Source: Hydnum rufescens UP504 (taxonomy: Eukaryota > Basidiomycota > Agaricomycetes > Cantharellales > Hydnaceae). From it: a stretch of DNA of 64,000 nt. The notes under the pieces are model-generated. The model was given only the letters and a program-made list of their open reading frames with translations. It ran no database searches and was not told where the DNA came from. This document shows positions 21,473 to 31,567 of this stretch, piece after piece; position 1 is the stretch's first letter, and every line of letters starts with the position of its first letter. The translations under genes and the position numbers were made by a program. The stretch spans positions 47,213 through 111,212 of the forward strand of contig MU128957.1 of the NCBI GenBank assembly GCA_014904985.1, written 5' to 3'.

Positions 21473-22698
21473 TGTCTGCAGCTGATTCTGATCGGTACTT
21501 GACTACTGTACATACATATTATGTAATGTATTTGGCATCTGCTGCCCATGTCTTTCAACAGGTTATGGGCCCATCCATTTCCTAAGGGCTATACTGTCAA
21601 CTGTGCAAGTCCACTAGCTCCATGCATCAATAGAGCTTTGTCTTCTGTGACCCAACCTGTGACTGTCTGGATGAACTGAGCTGTAGTCCACAACATCAAT
21701 ACTGTGTCTGAAAACCTGTCATTCATTCCTTTTCCATGTCTAAACTGTGTGATTATCCTGTCATCCATCTGGGGGCACCACTATTTCTGTCTGGGAGTAC
21801 CTGTTCTATGGGGAAACCCCCCTCTTGTGGGATTTCAACCTTACCTGTGAACCTGTATCCTGTGTCTACTGCAACCATCATACCTGTGTCCTTTTTGGGG
21901 GGGATTTTTCTATTGCTGTTGTGCTGTGTTGGTGAGGTGGAGTATTTAGTTGGGTGTTTGGGTGGGCTCTGGCCCTGGACCCAGAACACTATTTTGAGAC
22001 ATGCATGAGGAAGTCTCTGGACTTGGTTTGCAACTCTTGGGTGACCTACTGTAGGGTCTTTTGGGTGGGATGGAGGTGGTGCTTGGGTGAGGGGATTGTC
22101 ATGGATCCAGCTCATTGATCAGGGTGTGTGGAGGGGATTTGGATATCTGGCTTGCAGCACATGACATCATCAAGACATCTACTGTTGTTCTTCCAGTTTG
22201 TGCAAGGGAGTTTGGGCTCAGCTCATGATACCTGCTACTGTTGGGGATTTATTAATCTATGGTACTCAAGTCTTTACTTGAGTGGGAGTATAATTCTTAA
22301 TCTTGCTGCCTTTTTCCTTTTACCTGTTCACCTTTTTGTCTTGCTCATGCAAACTCATTTTCTCCAGTGGGAGTTACTGCCTGCTTTTCTGTTTCCTCAC
22401 TCAAGTGGGAGCAATTTTCATTTTCATTCCTTCAACTCATTTCTGCTTCAGTGGGAGCATATCCTTTTCTCCTCACCCCCTAATTTAGACCAGTTGTGTC
22501 TACCCCCCCTTTTTATTCTATCCTTTGATCTTGTCCCCCCCCCTTCCTCTGTTTATTTGGTACACCCCTGCCCAATCATTATTGCTGCAAGTGGGAGTGT
22601 CAGTGGATTGGGTCCACAGCCAATTCTGATTGGTACTTGACTACTGTACATACATATTATGTAATGTATTCAGCATCTGCCACCCATGTCTTTCAACA
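21473..22698 (+). mobile_element. TRIM-like miniature LTR retroelement (1.2 kb)
   Basis: The short LTRs at about 21,473-21,560 and 22,598-22,698 share a long stretch including 'ttgactactgtacatacata' and end TCTTTCAACA. The 5' LTR is followed at once by the half-tRNA-Met PBS GGTTATGGGCCCA (21,561-21,573), and the 3' LTR is preceded by AAGTGGGAG. The interior has no gag or pol. The 5' LTR lacks about 13-16 bp near its start. I found no target duplication. An inverted piece of the interior lies at 6,720-7,260, so the element has moved or been copied before. Confidence 0.7.
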
Positions 22699-22714
22699 GG
22701 GGAAGCCAAAGGTG

Positions 22715-23116
22715 TGTTGGAGTGAACAGAATTACAGAAATGACAGGGTGTGCTGACAGAGACAACTGCAACCCTGTGAGGCTATGTCGATGGCCTCACC
22801 ATTTGTTATTCACCAATCTACTGTTTGGATCTTATAGCTAGGTTTCACTGGCAATCTTTTACCCCTTTCTTTTCTTGCCACCATCATTGACAATTGGACT
22901 TTTTACTTCATGTTTTACCCCATCTTATGTGTTTCTGTGCCTCATGTAAATAGTATAAAAGATGGGCTTGAGCCCACAAAAATCCCAAGGACTTGTCTTG
23001 TGTTCTTCCTGCCACTACTTATTTCACTTGAATCCTTGAGTCTCATTGATCCAAATTCATTCTCATCTGCTTAGTAATCAGGGGGAAATTCTACTGGAAT
23101 GCTGTGACTCTCACAA
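22715..23116 (+). repeat. Likely 5' LTR of a second copia-type element
   Basis: It starts TGTTGGAGTG and ends TCTCACAA directly before a PBS. A TATA box (TATAAAA) lies at about 22,954-22,960. The 3' LTR is not in the window, so the left boundary is inferred from the TGTTGG start and is uncertain. Confidence 0.5.
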
Positions 23117-23129
23117 GGTTATGGGCCCA
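23117..23129 (+). promoter_or_regulatory. Primer binding site, half initiator tRNA-Met
   Basis: GGTTATGGGCCCA, identical to the PBS at 12,815 and 21,561, lies upstream of a gag start at 23,190. Confidence 0.75.
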
Positions 23130-23189
23130 TTGTTGCTCTCTTAATAAATACATTTACCCCCTGTTTTTCCACCACCAGAAAAGATCACT

Positions 23190-24290
23190 ATGAGCAATGA
23201 ATTCAAGATTCAGGTTGTGAAATTGGCAGCAGATGGTATGAACTGGGTCACATACTGTGACCAGATTATGTGGGCCCTCAATGTGAAGGGGCTGCTGGAG
23301 CACCTTACAAGTGACATGATTATGTCAGACTATAGCACTGCTGGTATGGTCAATGGACTTATGCCAGAGGCTCAATGGAAGAAGGACAAGTCCATGGTCA
23401 AACAGCTTGTGGCCAACTTGGTCCTGGATATGGTATTCAGCCAGATTAAGGCTGGACTCAAGGCCAAGGAGGTCTGGGATCAGCTCTGGGCTCTGTACAA
23501 AGGACAATCAAAATTAATTCTGGTTGATCTATGGAAACAATTGCAGAATACTTGCTGGGTGTGGATGATGACATTCATGTGCATTTCAACAAATTGTCTG
23601 ATCTCAAGGAGCAGTTGGCAGCCATGGGTGCCACTATCATGGATGAAGAGTACAGAAGCATCCTACTTGGATCACTCCCCAACTCCTACAATAATGCAAT
23701 AAATTCAATTATGGTGGCCACAGAGCTCAGTGGCACACCTATTATGCCAAATTTGGTAATTTGACTCATGATAGATGAGTACAATCAGTGAACCCTGAAA
23801 AAGGGAAAAGCCAAATTGAGTAATGACAAGGCCTTTCATGCCAATGGGCAGAGGAAGGGCCAGAGGAATGTTGAGTGTTTTAATTGCCACTGAAAGGGAC
23901 ACTTCAAAGCAGATTGTTGGGTGAAAGGGGGAGGAAAGGAAGGGCAGGGACCTCATGGATTGCTGAACTCTAGGACAGGTGCTAAGGAAAGCACTTCAGC
24001 AGCTGCACATGCTGATGTTGAGGCATGGGCAACAATTGAGGCCATTGGGCCACAACCAGATATCATGGCAACAATGAATGAATGGATGAAATCCCCTGCT
24101 TGTGCCAAAATATATGATTCAGGGGCCACTCAACACATGTTGCTGTATAAGGAGCAATTTATCAATTATCATTCCATTGACCCCTGCCCAATTGCTGCCA
24201 CTGACAAATGTATATTTTATGCTGTTGGTACTGGCAACTTGAAGATGCAAGTACTGAATGAAGGAAATTTTACCACCAGGCTGGTCAGTC
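23190..24290 (+). pseudogene. Copia-type gag-protease remnant (second element)
   Basis: The ATG at 23,190 opens a gag frame of the retrotran_gag/UBN2 style ('AKEVWDQLWALYKG', 'LPNSYNNAINSI'). The frame shifts near 23,540. A zinc knuckle (CFNC...GHFKADC) is broken by a TGA at about 23,892. The protease motif YDSGATQHM keeps its catalytic Asp. The coding sequence ends near 24,290, where a short hairpin and then the hairpin array begin. Integrase, RT and RNase H are missing, so this is a 5' fragment. Confidence 0.75.
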
Positions 24291-24294
24291 ACAT

Positions 24295-24352
24295 GGGGGA
24301 CCTAATTTAGGTACCACTTTTGGGGCAGAAAATGGTACCTAATAGGTCCCCC
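24295..24352. repeat. Inverted repeat at the copia truncation point
   Basis: The arms GGGGGACCTAATTTAGGTACC-like (from 24,295) and its near complement (ending about 24,352) form a stem-loop with a short spacer, exactly where copia homology stops. Confidence 0.55.
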
Positions 24353-24439
24353 AAACCTTATGGCCAAAATCAGGCCATTCCAATTCAGTTTTTGGGCCAT
24401 CTGTTGGCCAATCCATGGCTGTGCTAGATTATATACTTA

Positions 24440-24505
24440 TTTATTATTATTTGTGTACTATTTATCATTATTATTATTATTATTATTACTACTATTATTA
24501 TATAC
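24440..24505. repeat. (TTA)n microsatellite
   Basis: Imperfect TTA/TAT trinucleotide run. Confidence 0.85.
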
Positions 24506-24785
24506 ATATTATCCCCCCCAGGGTCTGCCACCACAGGGGGGGATGGTTGATGTGGGTCATGCACCTGCATATACCCACCACACCCACTGCAGTGGGTGGG
24601 GTTCACATGCCCCAATTGGGGACTGGCTCCATTTGGGCACTCCCTCAAGGGGCCAGTTTTCATTTGCAGGCTTGTTCATGGTTATCGTCAGCAGTGTTCA
24701 ACAGATTTGTATTTGGGAGTTCACCCAGGATCTGGTCTAGGATCTGAAGAAATAATTAAGGAAACATTAGTTGAATATTAATGCA

Positions 24786-25491
24786 GTGCAAAAAGAGCAG
24801 CTTATGCTGCTCTTTTTGCACCACAAGAAGAAATTTAAAAAATAAAATAAAATAAAACATACCTCCTAGTACCCCACACCTGCTGCAGTGGTGTGGGGTA
24901 CTGAGGCTGTATACATATGGCAGTTCCTACAGGTGTCCATTGTTTGGGCATTGATACAGGGGGGGCACAGGGGTTTTGTGTTGGTATTTGTTTGTGGGGG
25001 GCATTGAGACCTGTGAGATAAAATTTCTAAATTAGTTAAGAATCAAAAACCATGCAAAAAGAGCAGCTTTCACTGCTCTTTTTGCATGGCTGTAGGTACT
25101 GAGGAGGGCAGGGACTTACCTGATATAGAACCACACACCTGCTGGGGTGGGTGTGTGATTCTGTGCCCTCATTTGGTGCATTGCTGTGGGCTTTGGTGTG
25201 GTCATGTTGTTGGCCCATTGCTGTGTTGCATTGGTGTATTGTGTTGCTGTGTATCATGTTGCCATGTCACATTGCTGTGTGGCATGTTGCTGTTTGGGCT
25301 CTTGTCATTTCATGGGTTATCATCCTGCATTGGACAGGCCCCAATCTAGAATAATGCATGTCAGTAAAAAAAAATTTAAAGCAGTGCAAAAAGAGCAGCT
25401 TACACTGCTCTTTTTGCACCACAAGACTAAAAAATGAAAAGAAATCTTACTTTGTAGTACCCCACACCCACTGCAGCAGGTGTGGGGTACT
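24786..25491 (-). repeat. Paired-hairpin array, left arm part 1 (three units)
   Basis: The units alternate two hairpins. Type A is a perfect 14-16 bp stem built on GTGCAAAAAGAGCAGC with a 4-6 nt loop (24,786-24,821; 25,051-25,088; 25,384-25,419). Type B is a stem built on ACCCCACACC or ACCACACACC around a 'tgcagcagg'-like centre (24,868-24,902; 25,129-25,159; 25,456-25,491). Unit spacing is about 270-330 bp. Between hairpins are conserved AT-rich 'taattagttaag' words and 'tctagaata' words. Orientation is opposite to the right arm at 31,568-33,804. Confidence 0.8.
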
Positions 25492-25642
25492 GGAGCTGTA
25501 CTCCAGCTCACATGTGTGGTGGTTTGTATGGGTCCCCTTGTTCGGGTGTCAATGGGTGGGGTTATGGGGGTTCTTGCATGGGTATTTGTTCATGTGGGAA
25601 GTGGTGACCTAGAATATAAGATTATACATTAGTTAAGAGTTA

Positions 25643-25961
25643 TTGCAACTTGCAAAACCGAAGGGGCCAGATGAAAAACACACAAAAATTTGCGTCAAAA
25701 AGTATTTTGACGATTGCTCCTCCAATTCTCATCCATTTGACTTGCTGTCAAGTGAGATGGACTCTCGTTGATTGTCCGCAGGTGCTCGTAGCATTTATAT
25801 AGCGAAATTCGAAGATTTGAGATATTCGATTTTCCCTGATTTTATTTTGTTCATAGCTCTGGAACCACAGCGAACTGAGGGAAATAAATTGCATATCCTT
25901 CAATCCGACATCTCCCTCTAGGTGCTCAAAAAAGAATCAAGGCGATTGGAGCAATTTTGAG
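25643..25961 (+). repeat. Left 319-bp terminal inverted repeat
   Basis: Matches 29,492-29,810 in inverse over its full length with about five mismatches, mostly transitions. Confidence 0.92.
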
Positions 25962-26028
25962 GATGCTGGTTTCCTGGGGTTAGAGCGCGAATAGCTGAAA
26001 CATCTGCCTCTGTTCTGCTTCTGTCATT

Positions 26029-27296
26029 ATGGATGATGCAGCCCATGAGTTAGGGGATGATGGCCCTATGTCTTTTTATAATTGCCACCACCGTATATCT
26101 AAGGACTTGTGCTGGACTATCGTGCGAATGGGTGATCTTTTCAGTACTGCGGACATCTCGAAGTACACGGGAAAAAGTGAACGCTCGGTGCAAAGAATTC
26201 TCCGCCTCCATCGTCTGACTGGCCAACCCTATGCGCAGCTTGATCCTCGGCAGCTAGGTGGCAGACCCGCATTCTTCAGGAGGATGATCTCAATGTGAGT
26301 GCAATCCACGGAATTCCCCCCTTGATTCAGATTTGACTTTCGTTTGACTCGTAGTATATCCTTGGCTGTATTGACCACCGACCTGACATATACCTAGACC
26401 AGATACAAGAAGGCCTGAGGACCATGTGTGGTGTTGATGTATCTTTATCCACAATCTGGAGAGCACTACACCGCTGTGGATTCAGTATGAAGAAGGCATG
26501 TATTATGGATTGATTTTAGGATAAAAATCCTGAACCAAATGGCCTCCATAGATGACAAAGAATGCACTTGAACGTTGTGAAGAAAAACGTGCTCGCTTCA
26601 TTGCCCGGATTGGACAATACGAGCCTGAGCAGCTTGTCATAGCTGATGAGGCTTCCTTTGATCATCGGACCACCTACCGAGGTCAGGCATGGTCTCTCAA
26701 GGGGACACGTGCCATCCGACGATGTTTTTTTATCCGGGGGCACTGGCATGTCTCCCGTTCATATATTGCATGAAGGTCCTCTAATATCAGTAATAATAAC
26801 CATGCAGATATTCAATCCTTCCTGCCCTGTCAATGGATGGGATTCTGCATTTAAAAATTGTTGAGGGATCATTCAATCGCCCATTATTTATGGAGTTCAT
26901 TGAAGGCTTGTTGGACCAAATGAATCCCTTCCCTGGACCAAACTCTGTGATCGTGATGGACAACTGTCGAATCCATAAGTCAAATGAGATTACTCAAATG
27001 ATTGAGGAGAGGTACGAGTGCCTGTTTTGACTGATTGAGCCATAAAATAATCGGAACCACAGGGGTAATAAAGTAGAGTTTCTGTCTCCATACAGTCCAG
27101 ACTACAGCCCGATTGAACCATCTTTCTCCACCATCAAATCTCGTGTGCGACGGGATGGAGATCTAATGCGATTAGATATGACTCTTGATGAGGATGATGA
27201 TGCAAATATTGCTGTGATCACCCGTCTTCATCAACATGTCTTTAGTATCACCCCAGAAGAGGCATGTAGCTGGTTTCGCCACTGTGGCTATATTTG
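26029..27296 (+). pseudogene. DD34E Tc1/IS630-type transposase, nearly intact
   Basis: Exon 1 (26,029-26,294) encodes a helix-turn-helix ('SVQRILRLHRLTGQP' and 'LGGRP' words). Exon 2 (26,355 to about 26,499) gives the second HTH-like part ('DIYLDQIQEGL', 'STIWRALHR'). Exon 3 starts at 26,552 and holds the first catalytic Asp (ADEASFD). A further exon has VMDNCRIH. After an intron (donor about 27,012, acceptor about 27,061) comes SPYSPDYSPIEPSFS. With that intron removed, 34 residues separate the second Asp and the Glu, the Tc1 hallmark. The C-terminus is intact to the TGA at 27,296. One base seems missing near 26,275, which shifts exon 1. The boundaries around 26,495-26,551 and 26,750-26,817 are uncertain. 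Confidence 0.8.
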
Positions 27297-27575
27297 ATTG
27301 GCATGTATTTAGTATCAAAGCATTGATTCGCATGCTAAAAAGCAGAGGGGTGCTGGGAAGTGAGAAAATTATAAGTGCCGGTGTGAGCACTCAAGAACAG
27401 ATATAAAAAAAGCAAATGTGGATAGATTGGAGTACTGGAAGCTCAAATCATTGTAGAGAGTGGGCAAAAGAGTGATAGAAAGCAAAGGAATGCATATCGT
27501 AAATAAGAATTATGAGACAGACAAATATAGATGAGGGAGTGAAGGCTTATCCAGAAAATTCAAATAAATGGCATC

Positions 27576-29377
27576 TCATGCATGAGAACTAGATCTCTTT
27601 TTATGCTCTCGCTGGATCCTTCTAACCTCGAGTGCAGCCAACCGTTGGAGGGAGATCACGTGTCCAATGCGCATGCCGGAAAGACTAGAAATCGTCGCCG
27701 AGGGAACAGCATCTGTGTCTGAGATGTCCCAGATGCTTTCAAATCCATGTTCCAAGAGGACTTCTGCATACTGAGAGTAGCGGACCTGATCCCCAGAGCG
27801 ATTTTTATCCAGTTCGGCCAGCCACTGAGATATGGATGGATAGATCACTCCTGTGGGATCAAAATCGGAGCTTGGCTGGCTGGGAGCTTGAGAGTGGTGG
27901 GTAGGGTTAACAGGAGGTGTGTGTTGTGGTACTGGGACTGGAGTGGGAGTGGACGAGGGACCAGGATTTCCTGAATACGGAGAAGGTGGCCACATCTGAG
28001 TCGGCAGTGATGGAAATCCATATGGAAAGGGCATTCCATATGGGGGCATGAAGGGAAAAGGCCAAGGATTTTTCTCTCTATTCGGGGATGACTTGGTATC
28101 TGATTCTTTGGGAATAGGCTTGGGGCGAGAGCGATCAGCATCCATGATTTTGAGGGCATCTGGAGGAGTATCAAGGGTAGCTCGCCCAGCTGCCTATTAT
28201 CATAAAAAAAGGTAAACATGATATCTGTCATAGAATATGGTGTATTTTATGGGACATACGAGAAGTGTTCCCCAAAGAGAAATGTCAGCCTTAGTGAACT
28301 GATAGTGATCACCATTGCGAAGGACAGAGCATGCCTTCCCCATATGTTTCTCACATGCATGCCTCTTCTGCAACTCAGCAACCCACTTCCAGTGACCAGA
28401 GGCAATATCGTCTTTTGGATTTTCGTCGGCAGCTGATTTCTTCCCAAGTGTCACCTATTTTCAATTATTCTATTGGTTGAATACATCTATTGGGAAGTGA
28501 ATAACCAGGGACATTACCTTCTTCGTTTTTTTTGCTTCCTTCTCACGAAGGTCTGAAAGGCGGACAATAATTGGTTTTCCTGCCTTCCTGCCTTTGGGAA
28601 TTCCCATCTCTCTTGATTTCCCAGAACCCATGGCCACTAGAACATCTGATACCATAGTCTCATACTCGTCCTTGTTGTGTAGAAAGTGAATTGCCTGTCG
28701 GACGGGTTCAGTGCTGATTTTATAGCCCAACTTCAACTGGGTAATGGGACAATCCATTTCCTCTGCAATGCGCCATTTGAAATTGGTCCAGGTCTCACTG
28801 GCACCAATCCAGGCGCTCTTGCAGGTCTCAGACCCATATGGTATTTCATACTGGATCTCGTGCCCTGGGCATAATAATGGTAATAACATGGGTTAGATGT
28901 GTTATGCTGTTTGGCTTGGCACCTACCTGGGTGCCCCTCAACAGTATGGTCAGTGGATGTCTGGAAATCTCCCGCCCCGAAGCTGATCGCCGAAATCCCC
29001 ACTTCCCCTTCATCTTCATCGTCGTTGATGCTATCATCTTCGTCCACAGGTTGGTCACTAGTGGGCAATGAATCCCATAGATCTTCATCTTCATTTCCAC
29101 CTCCGGTGTTGCCCAATGTGTGGTTTTTGAGGGTTGTGTGGTCCTCGCCGACAAAGGAAGTAGTTTTCGTGATTGGTTTCAACAAACCAAAGACATCACC
29201 TGGATTTTTAGCCTGTCCAGGATTGGAAAGAAGGTCGGTATCGGTTCTGTGGTGTGGAACAGGTCTGGGGTGCAAATTTGTGGAATTGGGAACGGCCATC
29301 ACTTTTTTCCCTTTTGTAGGTGAGGTAGGAGGGGCTTTTCGCTTGCTTCGTTGAGTTGCAAGGCGAAGATTTCCCAT
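27576..29377 (-). CDS. Transposon-borne protein with SAM-like C-terminus (536 aa)
   Basis: The four exons 29,377-28,927, 28,864-28,518, 28,454-28,260 and 28,193-27,576 join in frame to 537 codons, with introns of 62, 62 and 66 nt, all GT-AG. The N-terminus (1-150) is basic then acidic and low in complexity. Residues about 151-250 look like a compact alpha/beta, possibly ubiquitin-like, segment. Residues about 267-340 contain CEKHMGKAC...H with DISLWG. A Pro-rich stretch follows, then about 455-525 resembles a SAM domain (YPSISQWLAELD, GFESIWDI, GHVISLQRL) and a basic tail. The gene lies wholly inside the inverted repeats, so it moves with the transposase. I infer an accessory or cargo protein; its function is unknown. 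The lack of stops or frameshifts contrasts with the damaged transposase and suggests selection or youth. Confidence 0.75.
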
Positions 29378-29491
29378 GGATGATGTCTAGAGTGGTGTAG
29401 AAGGGGTAGGCTTAGTCTATGGGGTGGTTAAAGAGATTTTGCAATTCTGTCTGTCATGCTACTGTCCGTCAGGTGGCAAACCATCAAAATT

Positions 29492-29810
29492 CTCAAAATT
29501 GCTCCAATCGCCTTGATTCTTTTTTGAGCACCTAGAGGGAGATGTCGGATTGAAGGATATGCAATTTATTTCCCTCAGTTCGCTGTGGTTCCAGAGCTAT
29601 GAACAAAATAAAATCAGGGAAAATCGAATATCTCAAATCTTCGAATTTCGCTATATAAATGCTACGAGCACCTGCGGACAATCAACGAGAGTCCATCTCA
29701 CTTGACAGCAAGTCAAACGGATGAGAATTGGAGGAGCAATCGTCAAAATACTTTTTGACACAAATTTTTGTGTGTTTTTCATCCAGCGCCTTCGGTTTTG
29801 CAAGTTGCAA
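29492..29810 (-). repeat. Right 319-bp terminal inverted repeat
   Basis: The complement of 25,643-25,961. It begins directly upstream of the cargo gene's start region (29,377), so the promoter of that gene probably lies in or next to this repeat. Confidence 0.92.
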
Positions 29811-29817
29811 TAAAGAC

Positions 29818-30278
29818 CATGCAAAAAGAGCAGCTTTCACTGCTCTTTTTGCATGCCTGTGGTTACTGGGGGGGGGACTCACATTATATAGTACCACACA
29901 CCCACCATGGCAGGTGTGTGGTTCCTGGGGGCCTCATTTGGCATGGTCGCATGCTTGTTTGCCACATTGCCATGTGTCACATTACTGTGTGTCATGTCTT
30001 CATTTGGTGCATTGCTGTGTCATGCTGTTGTGTGTCACATTTCTGTGTCATGTTGCCAGATGTTGCATTGCTGCATCATGTTTCCATATGTTGCATGGCT
30101 GTTTGGGCTCTCATCATGCATTGGATGAGGCCTCAATCTAAAATAAATAAAGAGACATTAGTAAGATGTTCCAAAGCAGCACAAAAAGAGCAGCTTTCAC
30201 TGCTCTTTTTGTGCTGTTGTATCTACTAGAAAAAACACTCACCTTGTGACCACACACCCACAGTGGCAGGTGCATGGT
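29818..30278 (-). repeat. Paired-hairpin array, left arm part 2 (two units)
   Basis: Type A hairpins at 29,818-29,855 and 30,179-30,214; type B hairpins at about 29,891-29,923 and 30,249-30,278. They continue the order A then B of the units left of the transposon. If the 4.17-kb transposon is removed, the spacing from the preceding A hairpin is about 265 bp. Confidence 0.8.
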
Positions 30279-30367
30279 TGTGCAGTTGCCTTTTTGGGTG
30301 GTTGCTTGTTGTGGTTGCAGAGATAGGAAGCAAGATGCAGATTCAACGCTGGCAATTGCCAATACTC

Positions 30368-30955
30368 AAGAAGTGCCCAAGCACTGGCACTGCAAGCACA
30401 GTACACAATAGTACCAAGCATGTATATTATAAATAAATACTATATAATAAAAATTTGTCCAGGAAAACCTGAAGAAGATGATGGTAATGAGTCAGAGCTC
30501 AATAAGGCATGAGATGGCTAATTACAGAGTAGATTGGGCCACTTCTACACATCAGAATTGGCCCAAATTTGAATATAGTAGTGTTATATATACACTCTAC
30601 ATGGGTGATTAATTATCTTGGATGACAATTGCATTTTTCAATTTTTCATGCCTTCAATTCCCTAAATAGGGCATGAAAAATTGAAAAATGCAAAAATCAT
30701 CTGAGATAATTAATCACCCATGTAGAGTGTATATATAACACTACTATATTCAAATTTGGGCCAATTCTGATGTGTAGAAGTGGCCCAATCCACTCTGTAA
30801 TTAGCCATCTCATGCCTTATTGAGCTCTGACTCATTACCATCCTCTTCTTTGGGTTTTCCTGGACAAATTTTTATTATATAGTATTTATTTATAATATAC
30901 ATGCTTGGTACTATTGTGTACTGTGCTTGCAGTGCCAGTGCTTGGGTGCTTCTTG
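30368..30955. repeat. Central palindrome of the hairpin array
   Basis: Arms of about 285 bp (30,368-30,650 and 30,672-30,955) are near-perfect complements with a centre near 30,661. The array units point outward in opposite directions on either side. No coding sequence. The stretch 30,956-31,560 holds no recognisable gene. Confidence 0.85.
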
Positions 30956-31567
30956 TGTTAATTCAGTAGTATCTGAATTAAGGATTGGGGAGGAACCGGA
31001 AGATGGAGGAGGTTCTGGTTCTAATGGGTTAGTCCAGTCTGTAGGACTAAGGCCATTTCATATGGCCTGAAAAGTCAGTAGTTCTTGGAGGGAAGGGGTC
31101 TCTATGCCCACAAGGGCAAAGTAGGTGGACTTAGTCATTAGGGCTGGGGTCACACAGTGTGTAGTCTGTAGTCTGTAAGTCTGCGACTCCATGAGATGGA
31201 CAGAAGATAGTGGTAGAAAAGATACATTATCTGGGCATTGCCATGGCTCTTTCCATACAGGAAGTATGACTAAGGGAAGCTATGTAAAAAGAGGGGCAAT
31301 TCCTGGGGCAGCACCAAACTCCTCTATGGGGAGAAGCTTTCCACTGGTTTGGCTTTAGAAGGCTATCATAAATCCATTTAAAAGAGTGGAGTTGCCCTAT
31401 GGCCTAAGGGACTCATAATGCCACTAACATCTTGAGTATCAGCAATTGCCAGCATTGAATTTCAAACTCTATGCAGCCACACCCAGCAAGTGACCACACA
31501 ACCATGACACAACAGCAACAGCAGCAGCAACAGTGCATGACTGTGACTGCACAACCATGACCACACA

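Larger units (their letters stand above)
25643..29810. mobile_element. Two-gene Tc1/mariner-type (DD34E) transposon
   Basis: A 4,168-bp element starting TTGCAACTTGCAAAACCG and ending with its complement, flanked by TA on both sides (25,641-25,642 and 29,811-29,812). The terminal inverted repeats are 319 bp each (25,643-25,961 and 29,492-29,810) with about five differences. Its CpG content is normal, unlike its host DNA, so it arrived recently. It carries a plus-strand transposase (26,029-27,296) and a minus-strand cargo gene (29,377-27,576) that converge tail to tail with 279 bp between stops. It is inserted within the hairpin array. Confidence 0.9.

Noticed and set aside
22128..22640. 170-residue hydrophobic ORF inside the TRIM-like element
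   Set aside because: Pyrimidine-rich DNA gives Phe/Leu/Ser-rich translation; no start context or family.
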